A stretch of 64,000 nucleotides of DNA from Carettochelys insculpta (lineage: Eukaryota; Chordata; Testudines; Carettochelyidae), in assembly GCF_033958435.1 (NCBI RefSeq), contig NC_134137.1, positions 222,621,501 to 222,685,500 on the forward strand, read 5' to 3'. The notes under the pieces were generated by a model. That model ran no database searches. It was not told the origin of the DNA and worked only from the letters and a program-made list of their open reading frames with translations. Of the stretch, positions 1-10,120 are shown one piece after another (within the stretch, counting starts at the first letter, position 1; every line of letters starts with the position of its first letter). A program made the position numbers and the translations under genes.

Positions 1-456
1 GAAGGTCCAGAGAAGAGCAACAAGAATGATTAAAGGTCTAGAGAACATGAGCTATCAGGGAAGACTGAAAGAACTGGGAATGTTTAGTTTAGAAAAGAGA
101 AGACTTAGAGGGGACGTGATAGCAGTTTTCAAGTACCTAAAAGAGCGTTACAAGGAGGGGGGAGAAAAATTGTTCCCTTGGACCTCTGAGGATAGGACAA
201 TGAGCAATGGGCTTAAACTGCAGCAAGGGAGGTTTAGGTTGGACATGAGGAAAAACCTCCTAGCTGTCAGGGTAGTTAAACACTAGAATAAATTGCCTAG
301 GGAGGTTGTGGAATCTCCATCACTGGAGAGATCTAAGAGCAGATTAGATATCTATCAGGGATGGTCTAGATGGTGTTTGGTCCTGCTGTGAAAGCAGAGG
401 ACTGGACTTGACCTCTCAAGATCCCTTCTAGTCTAGTGTTCTTTGATTCTCTGATT
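1..456 (+). mobile_element. CR1 LINE, 3' end fragment (starts before window)
   Basis: This is the last part of a CR1-family non-LTR retrotransposon. Positions 2-180 translate to the characteristic end of the CR1 reverse-transcriptase ORF, with arginine-rich text around MIKGLENMSYQGRLKELG and FSLEKRRLRGD, and are followed by the usual 3' UTR. The copy ends at about 440-456 with imperfect 8-bp units (TTTGATTC, TCTGATTC), the hallmark CR1 tail. The frame meets a stop at about 284, so this is a dead copy. The 5' part lies outside the window. Confidence 0.88.
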
Positions 457-1130
457 CCTTTTTCTATTTTTGTGTTACTGTATGCTAAAAACCCGAGCCA
501 TTATTTTATCAGGAGACCTAGTTTCATTCATGTTATTAAATTCTATTTTGCTCATGTTATTCAATAAAATGTAGTTAATTCAGTCCAGCCTACCTGTGTT
601 ACTGATGGAGGGTGGGGGGTCAGAATCCTGCAGGGAGTCCAGCTTCTGTATAGCAAAATTATCATTTAAACTGGTTTGGGCTAACACCAGTAGAGAGATC
701 TTAACCTCTCCCAGAATTATCCAGTATCAATGAGGAAATTTGAGAGAAAGGAGCATTTCAGTGACTCTTGCATTTTAAAATTGCTCCAGAAATACTGTCC
801 TAGATACAGTCAGTCTATGAAATGGACGTCATGGTGTAGAGAATCTGTTTAGCTAATGAAAGTACTATCCTGAAATCCAAGAGAATGGGGCCAGATCTCA
901 ATAGCTGAAAGGAAACCTATTTGGCTCAGATGATTAATGACAGGCAGAGAGCTTTCAGGTTTATCTTGCTGATTTAAATACAGTTCCATTTTGGTTATGA
1001 CCAAAAAACGGGTCAGCATCTATTACTGTTCAATGCTATACATGAAATGAGTTTGGTGGGTCTCAGTGCACTTCCCATACCACCTTTTACTTGTCTCTCA
1101 CATGCGTTACTTAATTCAGGAAGTTGCATG
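457..1130. other. unassigned AT-rich DNA
   Basis: I see no credible reading frame, RNA gene or repeat that I can name. Nothing here has the look of an exon with splice sites. Confidence 0.5.
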
Positions 1131-1134
1131 ATTC

Positions 1135-1295
1135 AGGATACTGGCCTGGAAGTTAAGAGAGCTGGGTTCTAGTTTCAACCCTGCCATGTATGTGAATTTG
1201 GGCAGATCACTTCTTTTTGTGTCTGTTTATGAAATGAGGACAGTGGAAAATGACATGTATAAGAGCTAATTATATAATATATTGATGAAGAGCTT
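1135..1295 (+). repeat. MIR-like SINE remnant
   Basis: The order of short blocks follows the MIR core: a GGGTTCTAGTTTCAACCCTG-like B-box region, then TTGGGCAGATCACTTCT, then ATGAAATGAGGACAGTGG, which echoes the 'cctcatctgtaaaatgggga' section. It is highly diverged, which fits an ancient element shared by amniotes. The family is assigned from memory. Confidence 0.55.
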
Positions 1296-1439
1296 AGTGG
1301 CACTGAATGGGAAGACAAAAGAGAAATATGATAAAGCTTTGGCTTATATTATTGCAAGCTACATCAACATGACTTGCACTAGTTGTCTTGCTAAGCAGAG
1401 AAGTGGAGGACATAATGGTTCATAGGTACATGTACTAAT

Positions 1440-2160
1440 TCTCACTTTAAGTGGTGACCCTCCAGGTCAGGATTGAGGTAAGGAAGGAGTAGATTAACTC
1501 AGGATCAAGAGGTTCATTCATCCAGATTTCAAACTGGAGGAAGTCCATGGACTCAGCGGTGGACTCTGAAGAGCCATGCGGAGTTCTATTGCCCAAGAAA
1601 GCTTTAGTATGCCCGAGGGACTGACGAACACATGACAGTATTTCTAGCACGGGGTTTCTAAAAGCACCACTGCACCTATCACAGCTTCTTCTTCCTGATG
1701 ATTCTGGCCTCAAATGTTTTTGACTGGACAAGAGCAGCTGCAGCTATGCTGAAAGCTGGCTCATACTGGTAGTAGGCAGAAAGGACACAACTGCACTATC
1801 ACTCCTTACCCAACAGAGCCTTCTGTGGCCAATCATGCCAGAAGAGGATGACATGACCTGGGGCCATATTTGATGTTCCAAACTGATTTGTGTTCCAGTG
1901 AAGAGCTCTCTCACTCTGTTGTGACTCTACTGAGCTAAGCACAGAGAGGATGCAGCAGGCAGCTATCATCCTAGTGTTGTCCACCAGTTCTGGCAAAAAT
2001 GGGACCCAAAATTCTCCACCAGCAGTACAAACAGTAGAAGTTATAGTGTGGAAAGAACTCAGGAAGTAGGGAATCCTTGCCAAGGTCAAGCTCAAAAAGC
2101 ACGTGTATAAGAAGTCGAAACCTGAACAGTCTTCATGGACAAGATCAGTTCCCAATCTAT
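1440..2160 (-). pseudogene. unrecognised decayed coding-like region
   Basis: On the minus strand two adjacent open stretches, 2155-1799 (118 aa) and 1731-1447 (94 aa), lie in different frames. Between and after them a third frame briefly reads sensibly, through FEARIIRKKKL and into a double stop. This looks like one older coding region broken by indels rather than two genes. I do not recognise the family. Mixed acidic and aromatic text such as MDFLQFEIWMNEPLDPEL is protein-like but gives no motif I can name. It could come from a DNA transposon or a retrocopy. Right of it, at about 2160, a CR1 fragment begins. Confidence 0.3.
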
Positions 2161-3137
2161 GGCACTAGGCAAATGTAGTGCCCACCCATAAAAAAGGAAA
2201 CAAGGACAATCCAGGGAACCATAGACTGGTCAGCCTAACTTCAGACACTGGAAAAAATCACGGAGTGGATCCTCAAGGAATCCATTTTGAAGCACATGGA
2301 AAAGGAGAAAGTGATCAAGAGTAGTCAACATGGATTCACCAAGAGCAAGTCAAGCTGATGAGGTTCAACAAGGAGAAGTGCAGAGTCCTGCACTTGGGAT
2401 GGAAGAATCCCAAGCATTGTTATAGGTTGGGGACCAACTGGCTAAGTAGCAGTGCAGCAGAAAAGGACTTGGGGATTACAGCGGATGAGAGGCTGGATCT
2501 GAGTCAACAGTGTGCCCTTGTTGCCAAGAAGGCTAATGGCATATTGGGGTGCACTAGGAGAAGCATTTTGAGCAGAACTAGAGAAGTTATTATTCCCCTC
2601 TATTCAGCACCGCTGAGGCCACATCTAGAGTACTGTGTCCAGTTCTGGGCCCTCCAGTATAGTAAGGATGTAGATACATTGGTGGAGGTTCAGCAGAGGG
2701 CAACAGAAACGATTAAGGGGCTGGAGCACAGGACCTATGAGGAAAAGCTGAGGGATTTGGGCTTATTTAGTTTACAGAAGAGAAGACTGAGGGGCAATTT
2801 ATAGCGGCCTTCAATTTCCTGAAAGGAAGCTCTAAAGAGGATGGGGAGAGACTGTTCAGAGGTGAAAGATGACAGAACAAGTGAGTAATGGTCTGAAGTT
2901 AAAGGGACAGGTGTAGGTTGGATATTGGGAAAAACTATTTCACCAGGAGGTCGGTAAAGCACTGGAATGTGCTACCAAGAGAAAAGTGGTGGAACCTCCA
3001 TCCCTAGAGGTCTTTAAGTCACAGCTTGACATGGTCCTGGCTGGGACGCTTTAGTTGGGATGGATCCTGCTTTGGGCAGGGGGCTCGACTAGATGACCTC
3101 CTGAGGTCCCTTCCAGCCCTAGAATTCTATGATTTGA
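2161..3137 (+). mobile_element. CR1 LINE fragment with internal deletion
   Basis: At 2161-2350 the text follows the CR1 RT palm region: a lysine-rich 'HKKG'-like stretch, then NHRLVSLTSDTGK-like, then [13 protein letters not shown], spread over shifted frames. It then jumps without spacing into [18 protein letters not shown] (2358 onward), which in complete CR1 elements lies several hundred bases further on. An open stretch continues to 2804 through [21 protein letters not shown] and [12 protein letters not shown]. The 3' UTR ends at about 3135 with AGAATTCTATGATT, a full CR1 tail unit. Frameshifts near 2790-2830 break the frame. This is a different CR1 subfamily from the copy at 1-456, judging by the wording of the shared C-terminal region. 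Confidence 0.85.
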
Positions 3138-3900
3138 AGTGCATGAAAAATTTGCCTAGCTGCTCTCTTTGAAATTCTTCAGTGATTTCATAGGTCAGGT
3201 ACAGCAATTGCCCTGGCTATCAATGAAGCACCTATAAACAGCATGCAATTCACAATAACAATGTTTAAAGGCTCCAACAAAAATATTTTAATGATAGTAA
3301 CTAGACAATTTATAAAGTGCAGTTTATTTAAACATAAGTCCATTCATTCTTCACAAGGTAAAAGGCCCTTCACTAAAGAATCCATATCTAAAAAGGTACC
3401 AGAGATGTATAGGTATATTACATAATTTCAAGCCTGGAGTCTTAGTGTTTTCACAGAAGAAAAACAAGCTGAGCTAGCACAACACCTCCTCCCCCAAATA
3501 ATACCTAAGTTTCATACTGTGCTTGAAGTGTGCTTTACATAATTCTCAGAAAACTGGTTCTGTAAAGACTAAAGCTGTATGACTTGTTCACAATAAAACA
3601 CAAAACCTGGTGAAAACTTGGCCTTGGTGGAATTTCATTACTAACTCAAAACTTAGCCCAGTTTCACTTCACTGAAACCATGTGAAGATGGCACCAATGG
3701 AAGTGGAGGTGGTGGTGAGAGGGAGGGATGGAAGGAGAGTATAAAGTGACAGGAAAAAGGCAGGTGAGAAAGGGAAGAAGGAAAAAACAAGGGAAGTTTA
3801 GTCACTTCCCTCATACCCCATGTCAGTGCCATTTTCCAGGTGGGAGATGGGAGCCAATGGCTGACTGAGCTTTTATGTCTTTTTCCTGAATATCTGAAGT
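3138..3900. other. unassigned AT-rich DNA
   Basis: There is no recognisable gene. A minus-strand open stretch at 4468-3653 (271 aa) crosses this span and the repeats to its right, but its composition is low-complexity (serine, histidine and proline runs), so I treat it as chance. Confidence 0.45.
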
Positions 3901-3903
3901 ATT

Positions 3904-4062
3904 GTTGTAGCCAAGTTGGTCCCAGGATATAGCAATGACAATCTAGATGAGGTAAAACTGAACTAACAGATGTTAGTGAAAGGAATAAGCTTTCAGGCTG
4001 CAAAGAGCTTGGCAGAAGAGAAACTGGCCCAATAAAAGATATTATCTTACCTGTCTTGTTCC
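3904..4062. repeat. dispersed short repeat module (turtle-type, from memory)
   Basis: Blocks such as TTGTAGCCAAGTTGGTCCCA, GTGAAAGGAATAAGCTTTCA and CCAATAAAAGATATTATCTT match, from memory, a very common turtle interspersed sequence. The right half partly mirrors the left in reverse complement ('aagataatatcttttattgg' against 'gatgaggtaaaactg'), so the copy has a weak fold-back character. A short relative lies at 48697-48770. Confidence 0.4.
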
Positions 4063-4104
4063 TTTCTTTTTCTTGACCGACAGACCGACTCCCAGTGCAT
4101 ATAT

Positions 4105-4445
4105 CTTGCTGTACAGCAGCTGTACTACAATTTGTGGTTGTACAATGGGAAAATGCTCCTTCCCCTGCGTGTAAGGCTACAGGATGCCGGCACTGCCACT
4201 GTGTGATGCATGTAGTTATAGGATTTTTAGATTCTACACACAAGCCATGTTCCCTCCACTCTCTGGTGAGTGTGGTTGTGGAATGCCTGGATCCTAAAAT
4301 GAAGCAATATTTTTTCATTGTGTAGAGCAGGGGAGGATGGGATGCCTGGGTTCTGGTCTGGGTTAAGGCTTTCAAACTGTGTATGGTTAGGGGATGCCTA
4401 GATTCTGTACTAGGATAATGTTCCCCCATTGTGCGGTATGTTCCC
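4105..4445. repeat. worn minisatellite, about 55-60 bp unit
   Basis: Five to six imperfect tandem units can be followed. Each has a 'tgtggttgtgg' entry, a GGATGCCTGGATTCT-like core (at about 4281, 4338 and 4392) and a 'tgttcccccattgtg' end (at about 4250, 4310 and 4423). No reading frame is conserved between units, so this is a tandem DNA repeat rather than a protein repeat. It resembles a 'gatgcctgggttct' minisatellite that I recall from reptile and bird genomes. Confidence 0.5.
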
Positions 4446-5599
4446 TTCTGATGTTGTCTTTTCCACATTAAAAAAAAACTAATAAAAAAAGAAAATTAAA
4501 AAAGATACAATAATTGTTACTGCACACTCTAATGAATTATTGTGTTCAAGGTTCCTACAAAAAAGTAATATTATACTCGGCTTATGTTTTAATTGATTTA
4601 TTAATATTTTATCACAGGAATGTAATTTAAGCTCCTCATGATTTAGATCTCATAAACCTTTAGCATTTTGCAAATTCAAATTCCAATTTAAAGCCAGGGC
4701 GAGCAATTAACTTTTCTATCATCTTGTCAGGGGAGAAGGTTCGTGTTTAATTTGAGACAAAGTGACAGAAATATATATACACTGTATGTATTACTCCAAT
4801 TTAATTTATGAGTCAGCACCATCCACCTTCCAAATGTAGATTTAATAGATGGGGAAGGGGGTGGGAAAAAGGCCCTGCTTTCATGGCACTTGCTGTGATA
4901 GCTGCCCCAAATTTCTTATGAAAAAATGTCCCTGGTTTATTAAGCTATGAAGCTAGATTGATTATAGGTCTATTTTCAATCCCTTTGTTTTAATTTCCAT
5001 TCACTCATCGCTTTCGCATATACAGCATATTCTTTCAAACTCCACCTCGCAGCTCCCAAGCCAGTGTCGGACAGTGCTGTCTTTGCAGACTCGTCCTAAT
5101 GCTTGAATGCAAGACAATCCAAAGAAAACTGACCGCTGAGTTTATGAGCCAGTGCCTGTGGGGCTTAATCCAGCTATGCTTACATAGGAAAAGCTCCCAT
5201 TAAAATGCATGTGATTTTCATCTGATTAAGGAGAGGACTGAAAAGACGGACAATACTTGGACATTTTTTAAAAATTAATTCCCCTTCAAGCTAACATTCC
5301 CCTTCCACTTACATGTAATGGAATAATCTTGGCATCTAAACTTGCATGGGAACAAAAGCCCTCCAAGTTTGCACAAACAAAGCAGATAGCTGGATGGCTG
5401 ACTACCTGATTTGCACATGCAAATGTTTCAGGACAGACAGGGAAAGGCTGAGAAATGACCACAGGGTCAGTGATTGTGCAGGTCCAGCAGTAGCTACACT
5501 GCACTGTGTGTTATGTCCCTACAAGTCAACTCATGGGCTAAACATTTGCTGAGGAACTGGTGCATATCTTGCCCCTTGGACTCCACTGTCTGCTTAAAT
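4446..5599. other. AT-rich unique-looking DNA
   Basis: No repeat or gene is recognised. The stretch at 4500-4770 is AT-rich without simple repeats and contains clean blocks such as TTGCAAATTCAAATTCCAAT. It could be a conserved non-coding element, but that cannot be judged from a single sequence. Confidence 0.3.
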
Positions 5600-5607
5600 C
5601 CCTAAAC
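5600..5607 (+). repeat. left 8-bp target-site duplication of hAT-like element
   Basis: CCCTAAAC here is identical to 6378-6385 and abuts the CAGGG terminus of the 5608-6377 element. Confidence 0.8.
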
Positions 5608-6377
5608 CAGGGATGACCAACCTTTTTGCAGTGGGAGCCACATGGCAATTTTTTACATGTTCTGGGGGGTGACACACAAAACAGCAATCATTCAAAACAG
5701 AAAAATGCAGCATAAATTGATATTTTATTGTTCTAAGGCAGGGGTCTGCAATCAAAATAGGAAGAGCAGCTGTTTTTTCCCCCAAAGTCAGTTACAAAAT
5801 CAATACCTCAAGAGCCACAGTGCACATGAATAGGAGACAGTCCTTAAATAACGTCAAACCGCATTTTTGTCACCTCTATTTTAAGAGCAGCGCGCACAAG
5901 GATTTGTGTCAGTTAGAAAGTTAAGTTATCCCCATCTCCAGGCTTTACCCATCTCGGCCCCAAATCCATCGCTCTAGCCCCAAGCTTTACTCCCCTTTTT
6001 GCAAACCTGCCCCCCACCCCCATGCTTAACCCCCCTCAGCCCCAACCCCCACATCCCCAGGCTTAACTCCTCCTCAGCCCAAAACCCACCTAGGCTTTAC
6101 CCACCTGAGCCCTCAGCTGCTGCAGGGCAGGGACCCACAAGAGGAGTCAGTGGTGGCAGCATCTAGAGCCACAAGTGACTCCCTAAAGAGCTGCATGAGG
6201 CTCCAGATCCACAGGTTGCCAACCCCTGTGCCAGCCTGACTACACTCCATGCCTCACACTCACTTTGGCCAGCTTGGGTAAAAGAGCGCTGCTGCCATGG
6301 GAAAAGGCCTCATGGGCCAGATAAAAGTGCTTGGTGTGCCAGGTTCTGGCCTGCAGCCCACGTGTTGGCCACCCCTA
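5608..6377. mobile_element. hAT-like non-autonomous DNA transposon with 8-bp TSD
   Basis: The element starts CAGGGATGACCAACC and ends GTTGGCCACCCCTA, imperfect terminal inverted repeats. Directly outside, CCCTAAAC at 5600-5607 is repeated exactly at 6378-6385. An 8-bp duplication and a CAGGG start are typical of the hAT superfamily. No transposase frame is present. A second inverted-repeat element (5739-6228) sits inside it. Confidence 0.8.
5739..6228. mobile_element. nested hAT-like MITE (copy 1 of CAGGGGTCTGCAA family)
   Basis: The ends CAGGGGTCTGCAATC and GGTTGCCAACCCCTG are inverted repeats. The body includes ATCAATACCTCAAGAGCCAC, a pyrimidine-rich stretch of repeated 'cccagc/cccaacccc' text and GAGCTGCATGAGGCTCCAGA. 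It is clearly homologous to 15419-16084. The flanking octamers here, TTCTAAGG and TGCCAGCC, do not match, so one edge may have been rearranged. Confidence 0.65.
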
Positions 6378-6385
6378 CCCTAAAC
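6378..6385 (+). repeat. right 8-bp target-site duplication of hAT-like element
   Basis: CCCTAAAC here is an exact copy of 5600-5607 and follows the right terminal inverted repeat directly. Confidence 0.8.
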
Positions 6386-8628
6386 AAAGCACATTGCATT
6401 GTAGCTCTCCACAGAGTGTGTATCTGTGTATGGGGACAGTGTATTTGTACATTTCTTCTGAATTTCACCCTAATATAGGTACTACATGACACTTTATTGG
6501 GGCAGAGCTATTTCAAAAGGAATCAGGGCCCAAAATCCTGCTCTAAAGCTCACTAGATGTATATAATGGATGGAATAAATACCCACTCCTGAACACTCCC
6601 AAAATGTGGCTTCTCCAAACTTAAATCCAGGCTCTCCTAAATACTGGGATTTTCAGATTTTGTCATTAGAAGGCTAATGTTCAAGTTCTAAATAGAGAAC
6701 CAAATCTGCATTCAGACCTGGATAAACACAATTCTGGCTAGCAGGACCTAATCCGAGTGCCCAGTATGCAAGCCAATTTATAGCTGAAACTGGTTTGGCT
6801 GGAACTACATTCAGATTTGGGTTTGAGACATGGTTCAAGGTTTAGAACACACTCAGCCATACAAACAGAGCAGGTGATAAAGGACTCTGCAGCCTAGGTT
6901 GGAAACCTTGTTTCACAATTTGAGTGAAACTTCACTTGAACTCAGCGCCTTACCACTCTGAAAATTCAGGTATAACAGCCTCTGCTGTCATGCATGTTTT
7001 TAGATAAATTACAGCACAGTGTCTTGCAATTTCCATTACTTTGAGGTGTCTGCACTGCTGATAGACACCAGCCCACGCCAGCATTGTTGCCGAGGTGTAC
7101 TAATACTTGTCTGAAAAATACTATTTTACTGCACATCACAGGCATGTGAAGTGGATAAGAAAACCATAAACTTAATTACTTTGGAGGACTAGAGTGATCT
7201 CACATGAAATTTGAGCTACTGTTATTAAAATAGAGAAACTGCATTTACTTAATGTGTCTTGCAGTAAACCAGTTAATTTTAAACTTAAGGGTGTATGGTG
7301 AGACAAAACAATATTTTGGGGGAAAAAACTGTCTGAAGAGCTTCATAGTACAAGTATTCCACACGTCAAACAACAAAATTTTGGAATATTCCATTCAGTA
7401 CAATCAATTGAAATGTTATCACATATTTGGGACAGAACCCTTTGGGTGTCAGGCATAGAGTTAGAAAAAGATAATCCAGAGAACGTGTTCACTGCTGCAA
7501 AGGGCTCTTTTCCTAACAATTTGTGGGTAACAGACAGCTTTTATATTTTTTCAAAACATTCTCAGGCTTATCTCCAGTATTGTGCAGCCATTGTGCCCTG
7601 TGATGATATCCACAGCATCGATAACCTTTCCCACAACATATCCACTCCCGGGGAAGGAGGCAGCACTTTTCCAATCATGGTATCTAGAATTTGCTCGTCT
7701 TATCTAGAAAGCTGATCTGAAGGCGAGGAAAACAAACTTGAATAACCCTGTGCAACTTCAAATGTTTGACGCACGTCAGGAAATTTAACCTCCATGAGTC
7801 ACAGCTAGAAACGCTTCGCACACCATCTCTGTCAGTTAGCTCTCTTGTAAATGGTTCAGGTGGGGCAAATTCTTCCTAAAGGGTATCACCTAAGCTACCA
7901 GGCTGAGTGAGGACGGGAAGGAAAGGACTGCAGGGACTCAACAGTAAAAGAATCCGTAATTCTTCCAGGTCTCGACTTCAGTGTGGCATCAGAGCCAGCA
8001 TGCAGTTGTTCTGATTGCATCTGTTTGCTACGGGCACATCCTTCCTTCTGCCTCCAAGGGTTCCACAAAGGAACTGGCTTCACACAGTTAAAAAAAACAC
8101 CAGAAATGCACACTTATTCAAGCAGTTGACAAAAGTTAAACCAGGCTCCCACAAAAGAGGAGTGTATAAGTGAAATGTGCTCACATGAAAAGCATGTCCT
8201 GAGTCTAATTCAGTGACACTCTGAACACCAGCTACCTCACCAAAAATAGTGGGAGCTGCAAGATGTCCAATACCTCTCAGAATGTGTCACTTCATTTCTG
8301 ACCATTACCATTTACACAGATTATCATAACAGATATTTTTCAGCCTGCAAACATTTCAGCCTCACAAACATGTCTTCATGTCAGACTAGTGGTTACAGCT
8401 GGAGCTAGGCAAAGCTGACAGCATATGCTCTCAAGAACTTTCTGCAAAGCTTACAGCATACGTTCTCAAGAACTTTCTGCAGAAATTCTACCCATTTCAA
8501 TTCACAAAATTTCAGTCCCCTATAACTGATTCAGAAGAAAACCACAAAACATTTGAACAATTAGCAATTTCCACACAGAAACAAGTTCATTGTTATTCTA
8601 TTTTCTCAAAATGGATCACCTTTCCTGA
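6386..8628. other. unassigned DNA
   Basis: This is mostly unique-looking sequence. A direct duplication of about 30 bp occurs at 8421-8482: GCATATGCTCTCAAGAACTT recurs as GCATACGTTCTCAAGAACTT with the same 'tctgca' tail. No gene is recognised, and the open stretches at 7252-7715 show no motif. Confidence 0.4.
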
Positions 8629-8923
8629 GGGCTTGTCTACACTTATGGGTAGATCAACGCTCCAGCGATTGATCTCCTAGGGGTTGATTTAGCAGGTTTA
8701 GTAGGGATACACTAAATCGACTGCTGCTTAAACTCCCCTCAACCCTGGTACTCCACAGGATCATGAAAAGTAAGAGAAGTGGACAGGAGACTTTCTCCCA
8801 TCGACCCCCTGCAGCAGGGACACCATGGTACATCTAACCAAGTTATGGCAGCTCCTGCTATTCTATTCACATAGCTGGAGTTGTGTAACTTAGTTCGAAT
8901 TTGCCCCCTAATGTAGACCTGCC
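8629..8923. mobile_element. short inverted-repeat element, Harbinger-like MITE
   Basis: The copy begins GGGCTTGTCTACAC and ends ATGTAGACCTGCC, imperfect inverted ends of the 'gtctacac' type seen in the other Harbinger-like copies of this window. The flanking trinucleotides are TGA and TTA, compatible with a worn 3-bp duplication. The inside holds GATTGATCTCCTAGGGGTTG and CACTAAATCGACTGC, familiar from turtle MITEs. It has no coding capacity. Confidence 0.55.
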
Positions 8924-9007
8924 TTACTGTTTTCTTAATCGTGCACCTGAACGACAGGAAATTATCTGTACATGAGAGGATAAACACTTGAACTACACAC
9001 AGCTTAG

Positions 9008-9334
9008 TACAGGTTGAATCTCTCTAATCCAGAACTCTCTCATCCGGCAAACTAAGTAATCCAGCATGAATTTAGTTAGCTGAATGACCACTTATCATGG
9101 GTGTGGCCAAGTTTCCTGTGGTCCTATAAGGTTTGCTTACAGCCACCAGTCCTGGCTCTCACTGTTCTGTGTTATTTAGCTGCAATTTACCCTTAAATGT
9201 CTTCTAAGAGCCCAGTAAGCAGTGGAAGCATTGGTAATGTGCTAGATAATATTGAGCATCCATCACTGAACAAATTCTTTCATCCAGCACCAGTCACATC
9301 TCAAGGGTGCAGGATGAGAGAGTGTCAATCTGTA
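9008..9334 (+). mobile_element. MITE-A copy 1 (TACAGGTTGAA family)
   Basis: This is a 327-bp element with palindromic ends: TACAGGTTGAATCTCTCTAA at the left and an imperfect reverse complement ('gatgagagagtgtcaatctgta') at the right. The inner marker CACTTATCATGGGTGTGGCC recurs in the other copies. I set this orientation as plus. Six copies occur in the window (also 18138, 19938, 36458, 52867 and 58301). I cannot name the superfamily, because no consistent target duplication is visible. Confidence 0.7.
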
Positions 9335-9756
9335 TTCTATTTCAAATGTCTCTCATAACTCTAGCTACAGCTCCTCTTCCATTAATGACATGGAAGGAGT
9401 TGCACCAATGGAATAGGAGCAATTGTCACTCTTGCTGCCTCTTGTCTTCTGCTGAACTTGGAATTAAACTCATAGGCATGAGTACAACAAAGGGCAGAAA
9501 CAATGACTGAAGCAACACTAAGCATTTGAGTCTTGTGTTGAGCTATATTCTTTTTGGTTCCTGTCCTAAAAAGCACTTATGTACGAAATTTGGCTCGCAG
9601 GGGTAGGTGCACATGAGGATGTACATGCTTAAATGCTCTGCAGGATTGAGGGCTAAGAATTTACTCAAATAAGAAAATTAACAACCATGTTTCTGTTAAG
9701 TGAGAAACTCAGAAAACCTTAAGTTGTACAGGCAGGAAAGTTACACTGTGATATAC

Positions 9757-10120
9757 CATGAAAACAAAAAAGCAGTCCAGTAGCGCTTTAAAGACTAACA
9801 AAATAATTTATTAGGTGATGAGCTTTCGTGGTACAGACCCACTTCTTCAGATCATAGCCATACCAGAACAGACTCAATATTTAAGGCACAGAGAACCAAA
9901 CATAGCATTCAAGGTTGGCAAATCAGAAAAATATCATCAAGGTGAGCAAATCAGAGAGGAGAGGGGCAGAAGGTGGGGGGGGAGGTCAAGAATTAGATTA
10001 TGCTAAGTATGCAAAAGATCCCCTATAATGACCTAAAAATTCCCATCCCAGTTCAAACCATGTGTTTATGTGTTAAATTTGAATATAAAAGAGAGTTCAC
10101 CCCACATTATAACACAGTGT
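9757..10120. repeat. SINE-like dispersed repeat sharing module with the fold-backs
   Basis: It opens with AAAGCAGTCCAGTAGCGCTT and TAAAGACTAACAAAATAATT, followed by GATGAGCTTTCGTGGTACAG and ACTTCTTCAGATCATAGCC. The first part reappears at 51159-51265 and the 'gctttcgtg...cacttc(at)cag' part at 18450-18560. From memory this is an abundant turtle interspersed repeat. The right edge is uncertain. The body includes a run of G's at about 9976 and GAATATAAAAGAGAG at about 10081. No TSD was found. Confidence 0.5.

Noticed and set aside
3653..4468. 271-codon minus-strand open stretch
   Set aside because: It crosses a dispersed module and a minisatellite, has serine/histidine/proline runs and no motif, so it is a chance frame over repeats.
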